Below are positions 1 to 9,099 of a stretch of DNA of 64,000 nt, piece after piece. Source of the stretch: an uncultured Anaerolineae bacterium (GTDB lineage: Bacteria > Chloroflexota > Anaerolineae > Promineifilales > Promineifilaceae); assembly GCA_905479495.1 (NCBI GenBank), contig CAJQMR010000002.1:434001-498000 (forward strand), read 5' to 3'. Numbering within the stretch: position 1 is the stretch's first letter; every line of letters starts with the position of its first letter. A program made the position numbers and the translations under genes. Under the pieces are notes generated by a model. It was not told the origin of the DNA. It saw nothing but the letters and a program-made list of their open reading frames with translations, and ran no database searches.

Positions 1-1267
1 TGGTAAGCAGGTCTTCAAGCCCATTTAGCAAGTTGCGATCATCTTCAACCACCAGGACCGTAGCCGTGGCTTTGCCTTCTTCGCGAACCAGGGCATCTTG
101 CGCTTTTAGGCGCTGATATACAGGCAAAACAACGGTAAATTTGCTACCTTTGCCTTCCTGACTTTCGGCTTCGATACGGCCGTTATGCAGCTGCACCAAT
201 CCCTTGACAATTGCCAAACCAGTCCCCGCCCCCTGCTGCTCAAAAATCCCCCGATTGTGCTGGACAAATGGTTCAAAAATCTGATTTTTCATGTGAGCAG
301 GGAAACCCATGCCCTCATCTGCCACAACGATATAAATATTTTTGGCCTGGACAGTAACTTCAACCATAATGTGATTAATATTTCCCCGGCCGGGATCCGT
401 GAATTTAATCGCGTTGTTTAGGAGGCGTTCAAGAATGTCAGTAAGGCTGACCGGATCGCCAAAAATCAGAGGCAGCTTGTCCGGTATGTTGCTGGCAAGT
501 ATGTACTGCCCTTCTGTGGCTATATCCTGGTGAGCCGCAATGACGTCCTTAAGCAGGCTAGATAAGTTAGGCAAGGGCTTGGCTCGTGACAAATAATTCG
601 CTTGCGCTTCACCACTGCGCAGCTCCATCACCCGAACAAAATCATCCACCAAACGCGTTAGTCGGAAGCAGCCAGCCTGAATACCGCGTAAATATTCTCG
701 ATAGTTACGGCCGTCAGTAAACTCCGTCAGGCTGTCAGCCAACATCTCATAATACGCCGTCACATAGGTAAGTGGCGTGCGAAATTCATGGTTGAGAATT
801 TGCAGAATATTTTTCTTTAGCGACTCTACATTGCGCTCCCGCGCCTGCTTACGTTCATAGGCCATGTCTAGCTGGGCATGGATCAACGTGAGCAGCTCAG
901 AGATGACAAAGGGCTTTGTAATGTATAAATCGGCATCGCTCAGCCGCCCTTTGCGAATATCGGGCTCTTCCCCTTTGGCTGTAACAAAGATAAATGGGAT
1001 TTGAATCCATTCTGGATTGGCGCGCACGTGGTTTAAAAATTCATAGCCGCCCATCTGGGGCATCATCACATCGGAAATGATCAAATCAGGTTCTTGCTTG
1101 GCCATGATTTCCAGCGCCATACGGCCGTCATTGGCCTGAAGCACTGTGATGTCATAACCTAAGTCGGCAATTTCCAGAAGATCGTTCATGCCATCCAGCA
1201 TGGATTGATCATCTTCAACAATCAAGATTGTGGCAGTACGGCTGTTGGTTTTTTCAGCAAGTTGCAT
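1..1267 (-). CDS. Hybrid two-component histidine kinase (REC-HisKA-HATPase-REC), 3' end outside window
   Basis: Read by hand on the minus strand from ATG at 1267 with an AGGA ribosome site 5-6 nt upstream; the frame is open to base 1, so the C-terminus is missing. An N-terminal receiver domain has the acidic pocket VEDD (about 18-20), phospho-acceptor D66 in SDVMMP and K118 in ITKPF. It is followed by a HisKA segment with H160 in LNHEFRTPL, an HATPase_c domain with N box LNNAIKF and G boxes DEGMGFP and GAGTGLAIV, and the start of a second receiver (VLVVEDD) at the window edge. No membrane segment is visible, so it is a cytoplasmic sensor/relay. The N-terminal receiver suggests it takes phosphate or signal from another kinase. 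The ligand is unknown. Confidence 0.9.
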   Translation of the reverse strand, partial: MQLAEKTNSRTATILIVEDDQSMLDGMNDLLEIADLGYDITVLQANDGRMALEIMAKQEPDLIISDVMMPQMGGYEFLNHVRANPEWIQIPFIFVTAKGEEPDIRKGRLSDADLYITKPFVISELLTLIHAQLDMAYERKQARERNVESLKKNILQILNHEFRTPLTYVTAYYEMLADSLTEFTDGRNYREYLRGIQAGCFRLTRLVDDFVRVMELRSGEAQANYLSRAKPLPNLSSLLKDVIAAHQDIATEGQYILASNIPDKLPLIFGDPVSLTDILERLLNNAIKFTDPGRGNINHIMVEVTVQAKNIYIVVADEGMGFPAHMKNQIFEPFVQHNRGIFEQQGAGTGLAIVKGLVQLHNGRIEAESQEGKGSKFTVVLPVYQRLKAQDALVREEGKATATVLVVEDDRNLLNGLEDLLT

Positions 1268-1552
1268 AATGTTCCTAGGCAAACAGTGGCGACTTTTCGG
1301 ATTTTACTAAGAGTAGGCTTGTTACGGCCGTTGACTCAGGTAAAAGCGAAATGGATTAATCTGTTTTCTGCGTTGCTTTCGCACCCTTTCCCTAACAATC
1401 TACCAAAATTATACAGTATCCGTAAATTGCATCGCCGTGTGAATTTTGTACTGAATTTCTGACATCTCTTCTTTTCATCGAAAGTCTTGATTATTAGTCA
1501 CCTAAAATACGCATTTGGTCACTTGATTATTGCAAGCAATTCTGACCGATTA

Positions 1553-1600
1553 CATTAAAAATAAAAACAACCAGCGCCGCGTAGTCGGTGCTGGTTGTTT
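1553..1600 (-). terminator. Intrinsic terminator of the LPQTG gene
   Basis: The arms AACAACCAGC (1566-1575) and GCTGGTTGTT (1590-1599) form a 10-bp stem, extendable inward by GCC/GGT. On the minus strand it is followed by a T-rich run (1553-1567). It lies about 80 nt past the stop of the gene at 1681-2316. The rest of the 413-bp gap 1268-1680 holds one ACGGCCGT octamer (about 1324) and nothing else I can recognise. Confidence 0.75.
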
Positions 1601-1680
1601 GGTGAACTGATTGAAATTTCTAGCGGCAGACATTTACCCATCAGCAAATGATGGACCAGCCTACTTTATGGTGCCAATAA

Positions 1681-2316
1681 CTAACCCATTGTGCGCAAGC
1701 GGCGAGCAAAGACAAATAGGCCAACGAGTACAAACGCAGCCAACACGACACCCCAGGTATCAAGACCTGTCTGCGGCAATGCGTCACCATTGCTGCCATC
1801 GCCTGTCTCGCTTAATGCCGAAATTGGGGTCGGAGTAGCATCTTCATCGACAGCGTCACTATCTGAGCTGCCATCCGTTTCGTCAGCAGCAGCGTCCGTC
1901 CCATCGCCATTTTCTGTCACGCCATCCCCATCTTCAATTTCAATCACTGCCTCTTCATCTGTTGTGTCTTCAACAACAGGGGTGTTGGTGGGTGTTGGCG
2001 TCTCGGTAGCAGGAGCAGGCGTCCCGGTCGGCGTGCCAGTAGGCAAAGGCGAATCCGTTGGCATAGCTGCGGCCGTATCCGTGGCGGCCACAGATGTGGC
2101 AATATTAGACGCCTCTGTCTCAGCATTGCGTGTCTCAATAGCGGCAACTTCTTCAGCCCGATCTTCTGCGGCACGATTATTGATTAAGAAAAAAGCAGTG
2201 CAGGCACCCATCAGTATAAACAGTGTCACCAGCACACCTACCGCCATCAAAAATGGGCGGCGATTTGAAGAATTTTCCTCTTCCAGAAAATCTTCCTCTA
2301 TATAGTCATCTTGCAT
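1681..2316 (-). CDS. LPxTG-type surface protein with T/P/E-rich stalk
   Basis: A 211-residue protein. It has an acidic cytoplasmic N-terminus, one membrane segment at about 24-46 (FLMAVGVLVTLFILMGACTAFFL), then a long Ala/Thr/Pro/Glu/Asp-rich low-complexity stalk. The C-terminus is a textbook sortase tripartite signal: LPQTG, a hydrophobic stretch of about 20 residues, and the basic tail RRLRTMG. GGAGG precedes the ATG by 5-6 nt. An LPxTG protein implies a sortase elsewhere in the genome and a Gram-positive-like envelope; none is in this window. Having both an N-terminal helix not followed by an obvious signal-peptidase site and a C-terminal sorting signal is slightly odd. The long plus-strand frame over the same DNA is a composition shadow. 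Confidence 0.8.
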   Translation of the reverse strand: MQDDYIEEDFLEEENSSNRRPFLMAVGVLVTLFILMGACTAFFLINNRAAEDRAEEVAAIETRNAETEASNIATSVAATDTAAAMPTDSPLPTGTPTGTPAPATETPTPTNTPVVEDTTDEEAVIEIEDGDGVTENGDGTDAAADETDGSSDSDAVDEDATPTPISALSETGDGSNGDALPQTGLDTWGVVLAAFVLVGLFVFARRLRTMG

Positions 2317-2456
2317 AATTTCCTCCGTTCAATAAATCGTTTATCGCTTAGTACAGCTTTGCTGAAGCGTGTTCCGGATTATACAAGGCCCGCTGTACTT
2401 TAAGCAGTTTGGCACAGCGAAGTTTGATTTCGGAACGAATTTACGCCAAACTACCC

Positions 2457-3521
2457 TCAGGCAATGACATCAAGATTTGCTGTAGGGACAAACATTGTTT
2501 GTCCATCTGGCAGTTCCACATCAACACCGGGAACCTTCATGCCCACAGCGGTTAGCTGCAACCGATTATAGATGTGTTTTACAGTTCCTACCTGGGCTGT
2601 TTTTGTTTTGCCCAAAATTCGGACACGCTGGCCAGGTTCTAATGTTTTCTTCAGGGTAACCGCATCTACTCCCAGGGCGGCAGCCTGGGGCAAAATAATT
2701 TCAGGACGCTGCCCCGCTTCTGCATTATAGTCGCCAAACAACGAAACCGAACGGCCGTCTGCCTGCTGCAACAATTGAAAAATGGGAGCAGACATACCAC
2801 CACCACCCACGCCATCGGTCACAATGAGTGGCAAAGGGGATGCCTGGCTGGCCCGACATAATTCTGCCGTGGTGCTGCCAACAATTAAACCGCGCACGCC
2901 CAAATCTTCAGCCCGGTGAAACAACTCCAAATCATTTAGCGTGCCGATAGCTAAAACCTGCCCTGTGACATCCAGATTGAGATGTTCTGGGGACAAAACC
3001 GCACTTGGGACATTGGCCACAATCTTAAGTTGTCCGACCCCTTCACGTCCAGAGCCCCAAGCAGCCTGGATCAAAGTGCCGCTTGTTTCAATTATTACGC
3101 CCCGGTTACTCACATAGCTTACAACGCGACCAGCCACCAACGCGCGCAGCTCCAGCCAGTCTGAGGTTGGTTGAATAGCAATACGGCCGTTCACGACATC
3201 AAAAAATATACCGTCTACGGGTGAGACAACCTGCCGCTCGCCCAGCAGCCGCTTGCGCGAAGCCAAGACGGTCCCAGCCTCAACAGAAGCACCCTTCTCA
3301 ACGCGCAAATGTTCCCCCAGCTCGTCGGGGGAAATGCCCAACTTCTCTACGGCCGACATAATGGCAAAATCAGTCGCCATGGTGGTGCGCGCCACAACCT
3401 GAATTGGGCTAACCTCCTGCCCCACGCGCACAACCGTTTCTCCACCCTTGGGCAGCACACGAGGACGCCGGATCTTGGTATGTTCCTGGATGACAACAGA
3501 TCGATAGAACTCTTTCATCAT
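2457..3521 (-). CDS. Conserved hypothetical protein with KOW-like C-terminus, last gene of MutL operon
   Basis: 354 residues, starting directly after the TAG of the MutL-like gene (TAG-ATG-ATG), so clearly co-translated. The segment at about 75-115 (VEKGASVEAGTVLASRKR..VVSPVDGIFF) resembles the biotinyl/lipoyl-type barrel-sandwich fold. A middle region reads like an alpha/beta domain (ADLGVRGLIVGST, LPLIVTDGVGGGGM). The C-terminus (EPGQRVRILG..GTVKHIYNR..VELPDGQTMFVPTANLDVI) resembles a KOW/SH3-like barrel. No membrane segment and no catalytic motif is seen. I do not recognise a named family; its job is presumably tied to the MutL-like protein and the membrane proteins upstream. Confidence 0.75.
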   Translation of the reverse strand: MMKEFYRSVVIQEHTKIRRPRVLPKGGETVVRVGQEVSPIQVVARTTMATDFAIMSAVEKLGISPDELGEHLRVEKGASVEAGTVLASRKRLLGERQVVSPVDGIFFDVVNGRIAIQPTSDWLELRALVAGRVVSYVSNRGVIIETSGTLIQAAWGSGREGVGQLKIVANVPSAVLSPEHLNLDVTGQVLAIGTLNDLELFHRAEDLGVRGLIVGSTTAELCRASQASPLPLIVTDGVGGGGMSAPIFQLLQQADGRSVSLFGDYNAEAGQRPEIILPQAAALGVDAVTLKKTLEPGQRVRILGKTKTAQVGTVKHIYNRLQLTAVGMKVPGVDVELPDGQTMFVPTANLDVIA

Positions 3522-5273
3522 CTAGCCCCCCATGTCCCACAGCCATTTGCGCATCAGGCTGCGCCGGTCGGCTACATCACGGGGCAAGGTAAACGGCCGT
3601 CCCCGCGCATCAACGACCAAACCGCCGACCAAACCACCCGTCAACGTCATCTTCTTGCCCTGCCCAGGACCAAAACCAATATCAAATCGTCCCGTGGGCT
3701 TCACGGTGACCTTCGCACTTTTGCCTGGTGCAATGGGGAAAATTTCAATTTTGCCAAACTCGATTTCGCCTTCAAAGCTAACCCGGTCGGATTCTATCGA
3801 AATTTCCATTGCCTTCTTGCCCAACTGGCCCTTGCCCGTCGGGGCAATCACCCAGCCCAGGTCAGACAACACACCAGCCTCCAGCGTTTGAATAACGGCC
3901 AACGGCTGATGAGACGCCAACGCCCCCAAGGCCGGTAACACCCCATAACGATCCAGCGCAATGGAAAAAATACCGGTCGGCTGAAGCGCATCCAGCAGCA
4001 TGAGCACAATTTGCCCCGGACGTGGCGCATTGGCCAGGGTGCTGCCTCTGGCCAGCAGCAGACCAAAGGGAGGCGGCGTACGCTGCTCGCCCACAAAAGG
4101 CCAGCGTGCATCGCTGCCTGCGGCTGCGGCGGCACAGTGAATCAACGTGCGCGCCACAGCTTGCTCCATCTGCAGCATCTTTTCATCTGTGGCTAAGGTG
4201 AAGGGATGCAATGATTTGTTGAAAATATAATCGGCCGTTTCGGCTGCCGAAACCTCTACCGGTACCCACTGCCGAATCTCATCAATCGAAACCATGTCCA
4301 ACAAATTGGCTACGGGCTGTCCCGTTCCCAGCTCAGAATGAATCGACACCTGGGCATGTTCTGGATCGGCCATGACGAGCGATACGCTGTTACTGCCCAA
4401 ATCCACGCCCAAAACCGACTGCTTTTGCAGCGCCGCAAAGTAGTGGGCAATGTCGCCAAAAGCGTGGGCCGTAGGCAAAATGGGATGGTTGCTCCAATCG
4501 CGCAGTTCTTGAGCGCCAGGCAGTTCATTGATCTTCAATTCTTCATACAGGTTTGTAATGAGCCGCACGGTATCATCGAGCTGTTCCGTTTCTAATGTGG
4601 GTCGCAGATTATTGGCCATCTGCACATTGGCATACGCGCTCAACATCCCCTGTACCCGTTCACGAAGTCTGATATTGCCGGCAAAAATCACTTCGGGCAC
4701 CTGGCTGTCACCCATCACGCTCATGCCTAAGCCAACCGATTCTACAATTTGTAAAAGCCGATCTTCTGCCCCGCCATCCGTACCACCAGAAATAAGGATG
4801 AGTTCTGGCTGGGATTGCACCACAGCCCCCACTTGTTCATGCGGCCGTCGTTGATCGGACAGCGTCAGGCGATCTTTTTCGTGGTGGTAAATGGAGCGCA
4901 GTGCTTTACGGGCCGAGGTAATGCTGACTTCATCAAATAAACCTACCAGCAGCACATCTAATGGCTGGGCAGCGCTGGCCACGGCCGCAAAATGATCCAC
5001 ACCCGTACCATCAGTGCGCACAGGGCGAATAAGCCGCCCCTGCTCGTTGAGCAACCTACGCCCGGTAATCTCTGAAATACGGCCGATTGCCTGCTGCACA
5101 CCCTGAGCCACGTCAAACCAGGGAGCGTGAATTGTGGTGGGAACGGCCGCTCGGGCAATCAGCCGATACGCACCAGCCACCATATCAAACAGAACCACCG
5201 TCGTGTGCGTACTGCCACAATCAGCGACCAGAAATGATTCGTACCTTTCTACCTGCGGCGCTTCAGTCGTCAT
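3522..5273 (-). CDS. MutL-family (glutamate mutase L-like) ASKHA ATPase
   Basis: 583 residues. The N-terminus (FLVADCGSTHTTVVLFD) is the phosphate-1 motif of the actin/Hsp70/sugar-kinase fold. A second copy, GVDLGSNSVSLVMAD, lies near residue 300, and an adenosine-type loop ILISGGTDGGAED near 155. This arrangement matches the MutL family named after the gene beside glutamate mutase subunits in clostridia, where its role is unproven (an activase or chaperone is suspected). No mutase subunit gene (mutS/mutE) is nearby; the neighbours are membrane and zinc-ribbon proteins, so a role in glutamate fermentation should not be assumed. Its ATG overlaps the TAA of the upstream gene (TAATG), which shows translational coupling. 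Confidence 0.85.
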   Translation of the reverse strand: MTTEAPQVERYESFLVADCGSTHTTVVLFDMVAGAYRLIARAAVPTTIHAPWFDVAQGVQQAIGRISEITGRRLLNEQGRLIRPVRTDGTGVDHFAAVASAAQPLDVLLVGLFDEVSITSARKALRSIYHHEKDRLTLSDQRRPHEQVGAVVQSQPELILISGGTDGGAEDRLLQIVESVGLGMSVMGDSQVPEVIFAGNIRLRERVQGMLSAYANVQMANNLRPTLETEQLDDTVRLITNLYEELKINELPGAQELRDWSNHPILPTAHAFGDIAHYFAALQKQSVLGVDLGSNSVSLVMADPEHAQVSIHSELGTGQPVANLLDMVSIDEIRQWVPVEVSAAETADYIFNKSLHPFTLATDEKMLQMEQAVARTLIHCAAAAAGSDARWPFVGEQRTPPPFGLLLARGSTLANAPRPGQIVLMLLDALQPTGIFSIALDRYGVLPALGALASHQPLAVIQTLEAGVLSDLGWVIAPTGKGQLGKKAMEISIESDRVSFEGEIEFGKIEIFPIAPGKSAKVTVKPTGRFDIGFGPGQGKKMTLTGGLVGGLVVDARGRPFTLPRDVADRRSLMRKWLWDMGG

Positions 5274-5905
5274 TAGAATCGTTGTACCAGTTCCGTTATG
5301 AAGAAGTTGAGTCGTTCTGCCAATAAAATAAGCCCGGTGCTAATCAACGTGGCAAACAAGGCACCAAACGTAATGGTGAGGACAATGCGGCCAACGGCCG
5401 TTACCCCTCGCTGCCACATTGCTGGCTGCCACACACCGCTGCTGCGCGGGCGCAAAGCCGTAAACTGAAAAGCCAGCAGGGTGCATACAGTTAAAACAGC
5501 CACAATGGCACCTTGTAACGGGCTGGGCGCCTGCACATCGACAATTTGCGGCCACAACGTGCCAGTAAGGCTGCCCAACAAGGCAACGGCGGCCCCCACA
5601 CCCACCAACAAAGCCAGCGTCGTGTTGCCCAACCAGCTCACGCTAGGCAGGCGGCGAGCCAGCAGCATCAGCACAAATAAAACCGGCACTAACCAAATCA
5701 CAGAATCTGGAGCAGTTGGATTGGCCTGTACCTGCCGCCAAATGGGCAATAGCAGCTGCCGCACCACGACAACCACAGCATAAGCGGCACTCACCCCAAC
5801 CAGCAGATGAACCGAAATTCGGTACAGCGGATTATCGCCAACCATGTAGCTGTAAATAAAAAGCGTAAGCGCGATACCGATGATGAGTCCTGCTAATTCA
5901 GTCAT
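5273..5905 (-). CDS. Integral membrane protein of the MutL operon
   Basis: 210 residues, almost entirely hydrophobic, with about six predicted helices (LAGLIIGIALTLFIY, ISVHLLVGVSAAYAVVVVV, VIWLVPVLFVLMLLA, TLALLVGVGAAVALLG, GAIVAVLTVCTLLAFQF, IVLTITFGALFATLISTGLILLAERL). It ends in a short polar tail, FFITELVQRF. Its stop overlaps the start of the MutL-like gene (TAATG), and it follows the zinc-ribbon gene by 23 nt. It resembles the membrane protein at 9099-9722 in size and helix number, so the two may be partners in one complex. No family is recognised. Confidence 0.75.
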   Translation of the reverse strand: MTELAGLIIGIALTLFIYSYMVGDNPLYRISVHLLVGVSAAYAVVVVVRQLLLPIWRQVQANPTAPDSVIWLVPVLFVLMLLARRLPSVSWLGNTTLALLVGVGAAVALLGSLTGTLWPQIVDVQAPSPLQGAIVAVLTVCTLLAFQFTALRPRSSGVWQPAMWQRGVTAVGRIVLTITFGALFATLISTGLILLAERLNFFITELVQRF

Positions 5906-5928
5906 GCGTCTTTAACCCGAAGATTGCC

Positions 5929-8900
5929 CTACTTTTTTTGCTGCCGATTGCTCGCCAGACTACGGGTACCGTAGGTTAGCAAGCCAATTAACAATAGTAA
6001 TCCAGCTAGCAGCTGACCAAAAATCTGGGCGTTCAGCTGTGTCTGCACGCCACTTTCCGGCAAATCCATCAGCTGTTGGTAAGCGACTGCATCTGGCATG
6101 CCGCCCAAAAGCCCGTCGAGCTGCCCGGTGATGGCATACCCATTGGCCAATGGCGTTAGTGCCTGCGTGATCCCGGCGACCATTGGTACATTTTCAGAGA
6201 CGCTGCCTACTTGCTCAATCCAGTTGACCAGATTGTCCCGATCACCCGTGAGGACAATTACCAGGCCAATTTGGCTTAGCCCAGCCTGTAGATCGGCATC
6301 GAGCAAACGGCCGTTTAGCTGTTCACATTCATTTCGTCCGCCCAAACAATCGCCCAGCTGACGCAAGCCAATGCTTTCACCAGGCAAATAGCCAATCATG
6401 TGGGCATCAGCTGCAGCGGTGAGATTGCTCGCTACGGCCGTTCCCGCCGCATACTGGCTGGTAATAAAAACAGGGCTGCCATTGGCTGCCAGCTGCGCCA
6501 GCAATAGTTCCGCCTGTGGGGATAATTCACCCGCCATCGCTGGCGTATATTCCAAAGCCAATAACACCGGCTGACCTGCTGCGGCAGAAACGGCCGTTTC
6601 CACCGCCTGCACATTGGCTGGCACGGGATTATCCGTAGCCACCAAACTTGGGCCGCGCAGCCCAACCAGCACAGCAGCAATGAGTAACATAGCTAATACA
6701 ACACGCAGCCAAACGGCCGTGTCATAAGCCGGTTTTGTAGAAAGCGTCGTGACCGTTTCCGGCATCTCCTGGGTTAGCTGCTGGAGCAGCGCCACCTGCT
6801 GCTGTTGTTCTGGCGTGGTGACATACGGCATTGGCAGCGTAGCCGCGCGTGGCTTGGCAATGGTTGGCTCGATGGACACAATGCCGTGCATGCCTTTCAA
6901 CGGCCCAGAAATTTCTTCTGGCCCGTCTGGTTCACGCGGTGGTTCACCGGTTAGTTCCGGCGGCTTGAGCTGCTGCACCCATTCAGGAATATCTGCTTTG
7001 GGCAAAGATTCCGCCAGCGGCGTCAGCGGGGGTAGCTCTTCCAAGAGCGAACGCCACTCATCGCGGCTGCTGCCTGCACCCGGTTGCTCCATTGGCGCAG
7101 CAGGCGTGGCTGCGGGGCTCTCCGTCTCCTCACTGTCAGGTTGGAGCCAATCGGGGATTTCCATTGACTCTTCTTTGTCTGACGCAGCAAACAAAGGTGG
7201 CGGTGCTTGGTCCAACGGCGTATCTTGCAACCATTCCGGCAATTCTGCCCCAGCCAGCTCCTCGGGAATGCCTTCCAGCGTATCTCGCAAATCCATTTCA
7301 GGGAACACACCGGGCAGTTCGCTGCCGATGATGCCCTGGCCAGGACGCATACTGGCAATCCACTCCGGCATTTCTTCATCGGTGGATCCCACATCGGCAG
7401 GCTCGTCAGTTTTATCTGCTTTATCAAGCTGGCTCAACCAATCGGGCAAATCTGCGCCAACGGCCGTTTCGGCAAAAAAGGTATCACTGGTCCAGGTATC
7501 ATCCTCGGTTTCATCAGAAACGATGGCTTCGGCACTTTCTTGCTCTTCAAGAAATTCTTCTTCAGCATGAGATGTCTCATCAGGAACAGCCCATTCATCA
7601 GATGCAGGTTCAGGCTCAACAACCAACTCGCCCGTTTCAATGGCTTCCATATCTGACAGCCAGGAAAAATCGTCATCATCGGACAGATCTTCGGACAGGT
7701 CTGGGTCATCAACAGCATCTGGTGCTTCAGCCACATCATCGGCAAAGGCGAAATCAGCAACGGCCGTTTCTTCATCAGGGGTTATTTCATCAGCTGCGTC
7801 TGGAGCTACATCCAAATCCCCCGTCTCCGACAGCCAATCCAAATCGGAATCATCAGCGGTCAGGCCATCGCGAAGCCAATCGGTGGTTTCCTCAGAAACA
7901 AAATCAGACGCCATCTCTTCGGCTGAATCATCTGGCAAATCTTCCAGAAAAGAATCGACATCTTCTACGGCCGTATCCAACCAATCCGGCAGATCATCTG
8001 TTGTGCTGCCCGTGGCCGTCTCAAACAAATTCGTAAAGGAGACATCCGCGCCCGCTTCTTCATCATCAACAATCTCATCTTCGGGGAGGTCGGTAAGCGG
8101 GCCAGTTAATTCGGCTATCTGGCTGGGATCAAGCAAATTGGTTTGCACGGGACCCAGTTCATCCATCCAACCAGGCAGTTCCCCGGCGGCTTCCTCATCC
8201 GGTTCAGCCGGTTGCAGAGGCAGCACATCCGTTTGGGCCGGACCAAGCTCTTGCAGCCAGTCAGAATCATCAGCATCTTCCTGCTGGTCATCAAGCAGTT
8301 CATCCAGGGCTGCCGCGTTTTCGGCCGTATGGTCTTCGGGTGTACCGCCCAGATCGTCGAGTTCATGCAGCCAATCGGTAAGACCGCTGTTTATATCGTC
8401 TTCAGGTTCTTCGGGAACGGCCGTATCATCCACCGCCATGCCCTCATCACGTAGATCGCTTAACCAACCTGTCAGTCCAGCGCTGGCTTGCTCATCGGCA
8501 TGGGGCGCAGCGCCCGCCTGCGTATCATCCGCTTCAGACAGCCAATCAGGCAAATTAGTGGCGTCATCATCAGGATACAGATCATCTGGCTGGGGTAAAT
8601 CTTCCGCTTTGTCCAGCAAATCCTGGTAAAACTCTGTGGAAATATTGGTTGGGGCATTAATGATTGGCTCGGGATCGCTGTCGTGTACCAGCCAGTCGGG
8701 CAAATCACTGGTGCCTTTCTTCTCAGGCATCTCATCGTCTGATTCGCCTGCATCGTTATCTTTGGTTGAACCAATGTCGCCCGTGCGCAGCCAATCGGGC
8801 ACCGCATGAGGATGCAGCTCACCCGTATCGCCAGGTCGGCGTGCTGGCAAAGAAAATGGCTCATTGGCCGGTGGCGGCGGCGGGGCTTCCTCTGGCTCTT

Positions 8901-9099
8901 CGGGCTTGAGCTGGCTTGTGTCTGGGACCAGGCGCGTGCCGCACGTGTCGCAAAAGATGCGGTCACGCGTGTTGGGGGTTTCGCAGTTGGGGCAAATAAT
9001 GTGGGTACTGAGGGGTAATTTTGCCCCACAGTTGTTACAAAATTTACTGCTGTGTGGATTTTCGAATCCACAAGTCTTGCACTTAATCTCGTTGCTCAT
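5929..9099 (-). CDS. Large zinc-ribbon membrane protein with ~16 LPDWL-type repeats
   Basis: 1056 residues. Two N-terminal zinc ribbons (C7/C10/C21/C24 and C36/C39/C50/C53) are followed by about 700 very acidic, probably disordered residues. This stretch is punctuated by some sixteen copies of a short motif of the form [DE]-[LIM]-P-[DE]-W-[LIVM] (DLPDWL, NLPDWL, ELPGWM, EMPEWI, ELPEWL, DIPEWV and variants). A membrane helix (VWLRVVLAMLLIAAVLVGL, about 790) precedes an alpha/beta domain of about 200 residues (QPVLLALEYTPAMAGELSP..., GLVIVLTGD). A final helix (FGQLLAGLLLLIGLLTYG) ends in a basic tail. The start codon overlaps the TAA of the upstream gene (TAATG). The architecture suggests a cytoplasmic multivalent docking tail on a membrane protein. 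The function is unknown. Confidence 0.8.
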   Translation of the reverse strand: MSNEIKCKTCGFENPHSSKFCNNCGAKLPLSTHIICPNCETPNTRDRIFCDTCGTRLVPDTSQLKPEEPEEAPPPPPANEPFSLPARRPGDTGELHPHAVPDWLRTGDIGSTKDNDAGESDDEMPEKKGTSDLPDWLVHDSDPEPIINAPTNISTEFYQDLLDKAEDLPQPDDLYPDDDATNLPDWLSEADDTQAGAAPHADEQASAGLTGWLSDLRDEGMAVDDTAVPEEPEDDINSGLTDWLHELDDLGGTPEDHTAENAAALDELLDDQQEDADDSDWLQELGPAQTDVLPLQPAEPDEEAAGELPGWMDELGPVQTNLLDPSQIAELTGPLTDLPEDEIVDDEEAGADVSFTNLFETATGSTTDDLPDWLDTAVEDVDSFLEDLPDDSAEEMASDFVSEETTDWLRDGLTADDSDLDWLSETGDLDVAPDAADEITPDEETAVADFAFADDVAEAPDAVDDPDLSEDLSDDDDFSWLSDMEAIETGELVVEPEPASDEWAVPDETSHAEEEFLEEQESAEAIVSDETEDDTWTSDTFFAETAVGADLPDWLSQLDKADKTDEPADVGSTDEEMPEWIASMRPGQGIIGSELPGVFPEMDLRDTLEGIPEELAGAELPEWLQDTPLDQAPPPLFAASDKEESMEIPDWLQPDSEETESPAATPAAPMEQPGAGSSRDEWRSLLEELPPLTPLAESLPKADIPEWVQQLKPPELTGEPPREPDGPEEISGPLKGMHGIVSIEPTIAKPRAATLPMPYVTTPEQQQQVALLQQLTQEMPETVTTLSTKPAYDTAVWLRVVLAMLLIAAVLVGLRGPSLVATDNPVPANVQAVETAVSAAAGQPVLLALEYTPAMAGELSPQAELLLAQLAANGSPVFITSQYAAGTAVASNLTAAADAHMIGYLPGESIGLRQLGDCLGGRNECEQLNGRLLDADLQAGLSQIGLVIVLTGDRDNLVNWIEQVGSVSENVPMVAGITQALTPLANGYAITGQLDGLLGGMPDAVAYQQLMDLPESGVQTQLNAQIFGQLLAGLLLLIGLLTYGTRSLASNRQQKK

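Noticed and set aside
1691..2305. 204-residue plus-strand frame opposite the LPQTG gene
   Set aside because: Low-complexity Ser/Val shadow of the T/A-rich stalk.
3522..5273. DNA mismatch-repair MutL
   Set aside because: It lacks the GHKL ATPase motifs; it is the unrelated glutamate-mutase-associated MutL family.
7640..8629. 329-residue plus-strand frame opposite the zinc-ribbon gene
   Set aside because: Ser-rich shadow of the acidic repeat region; no domain, and the opposite gene is in an operon with overlaps.
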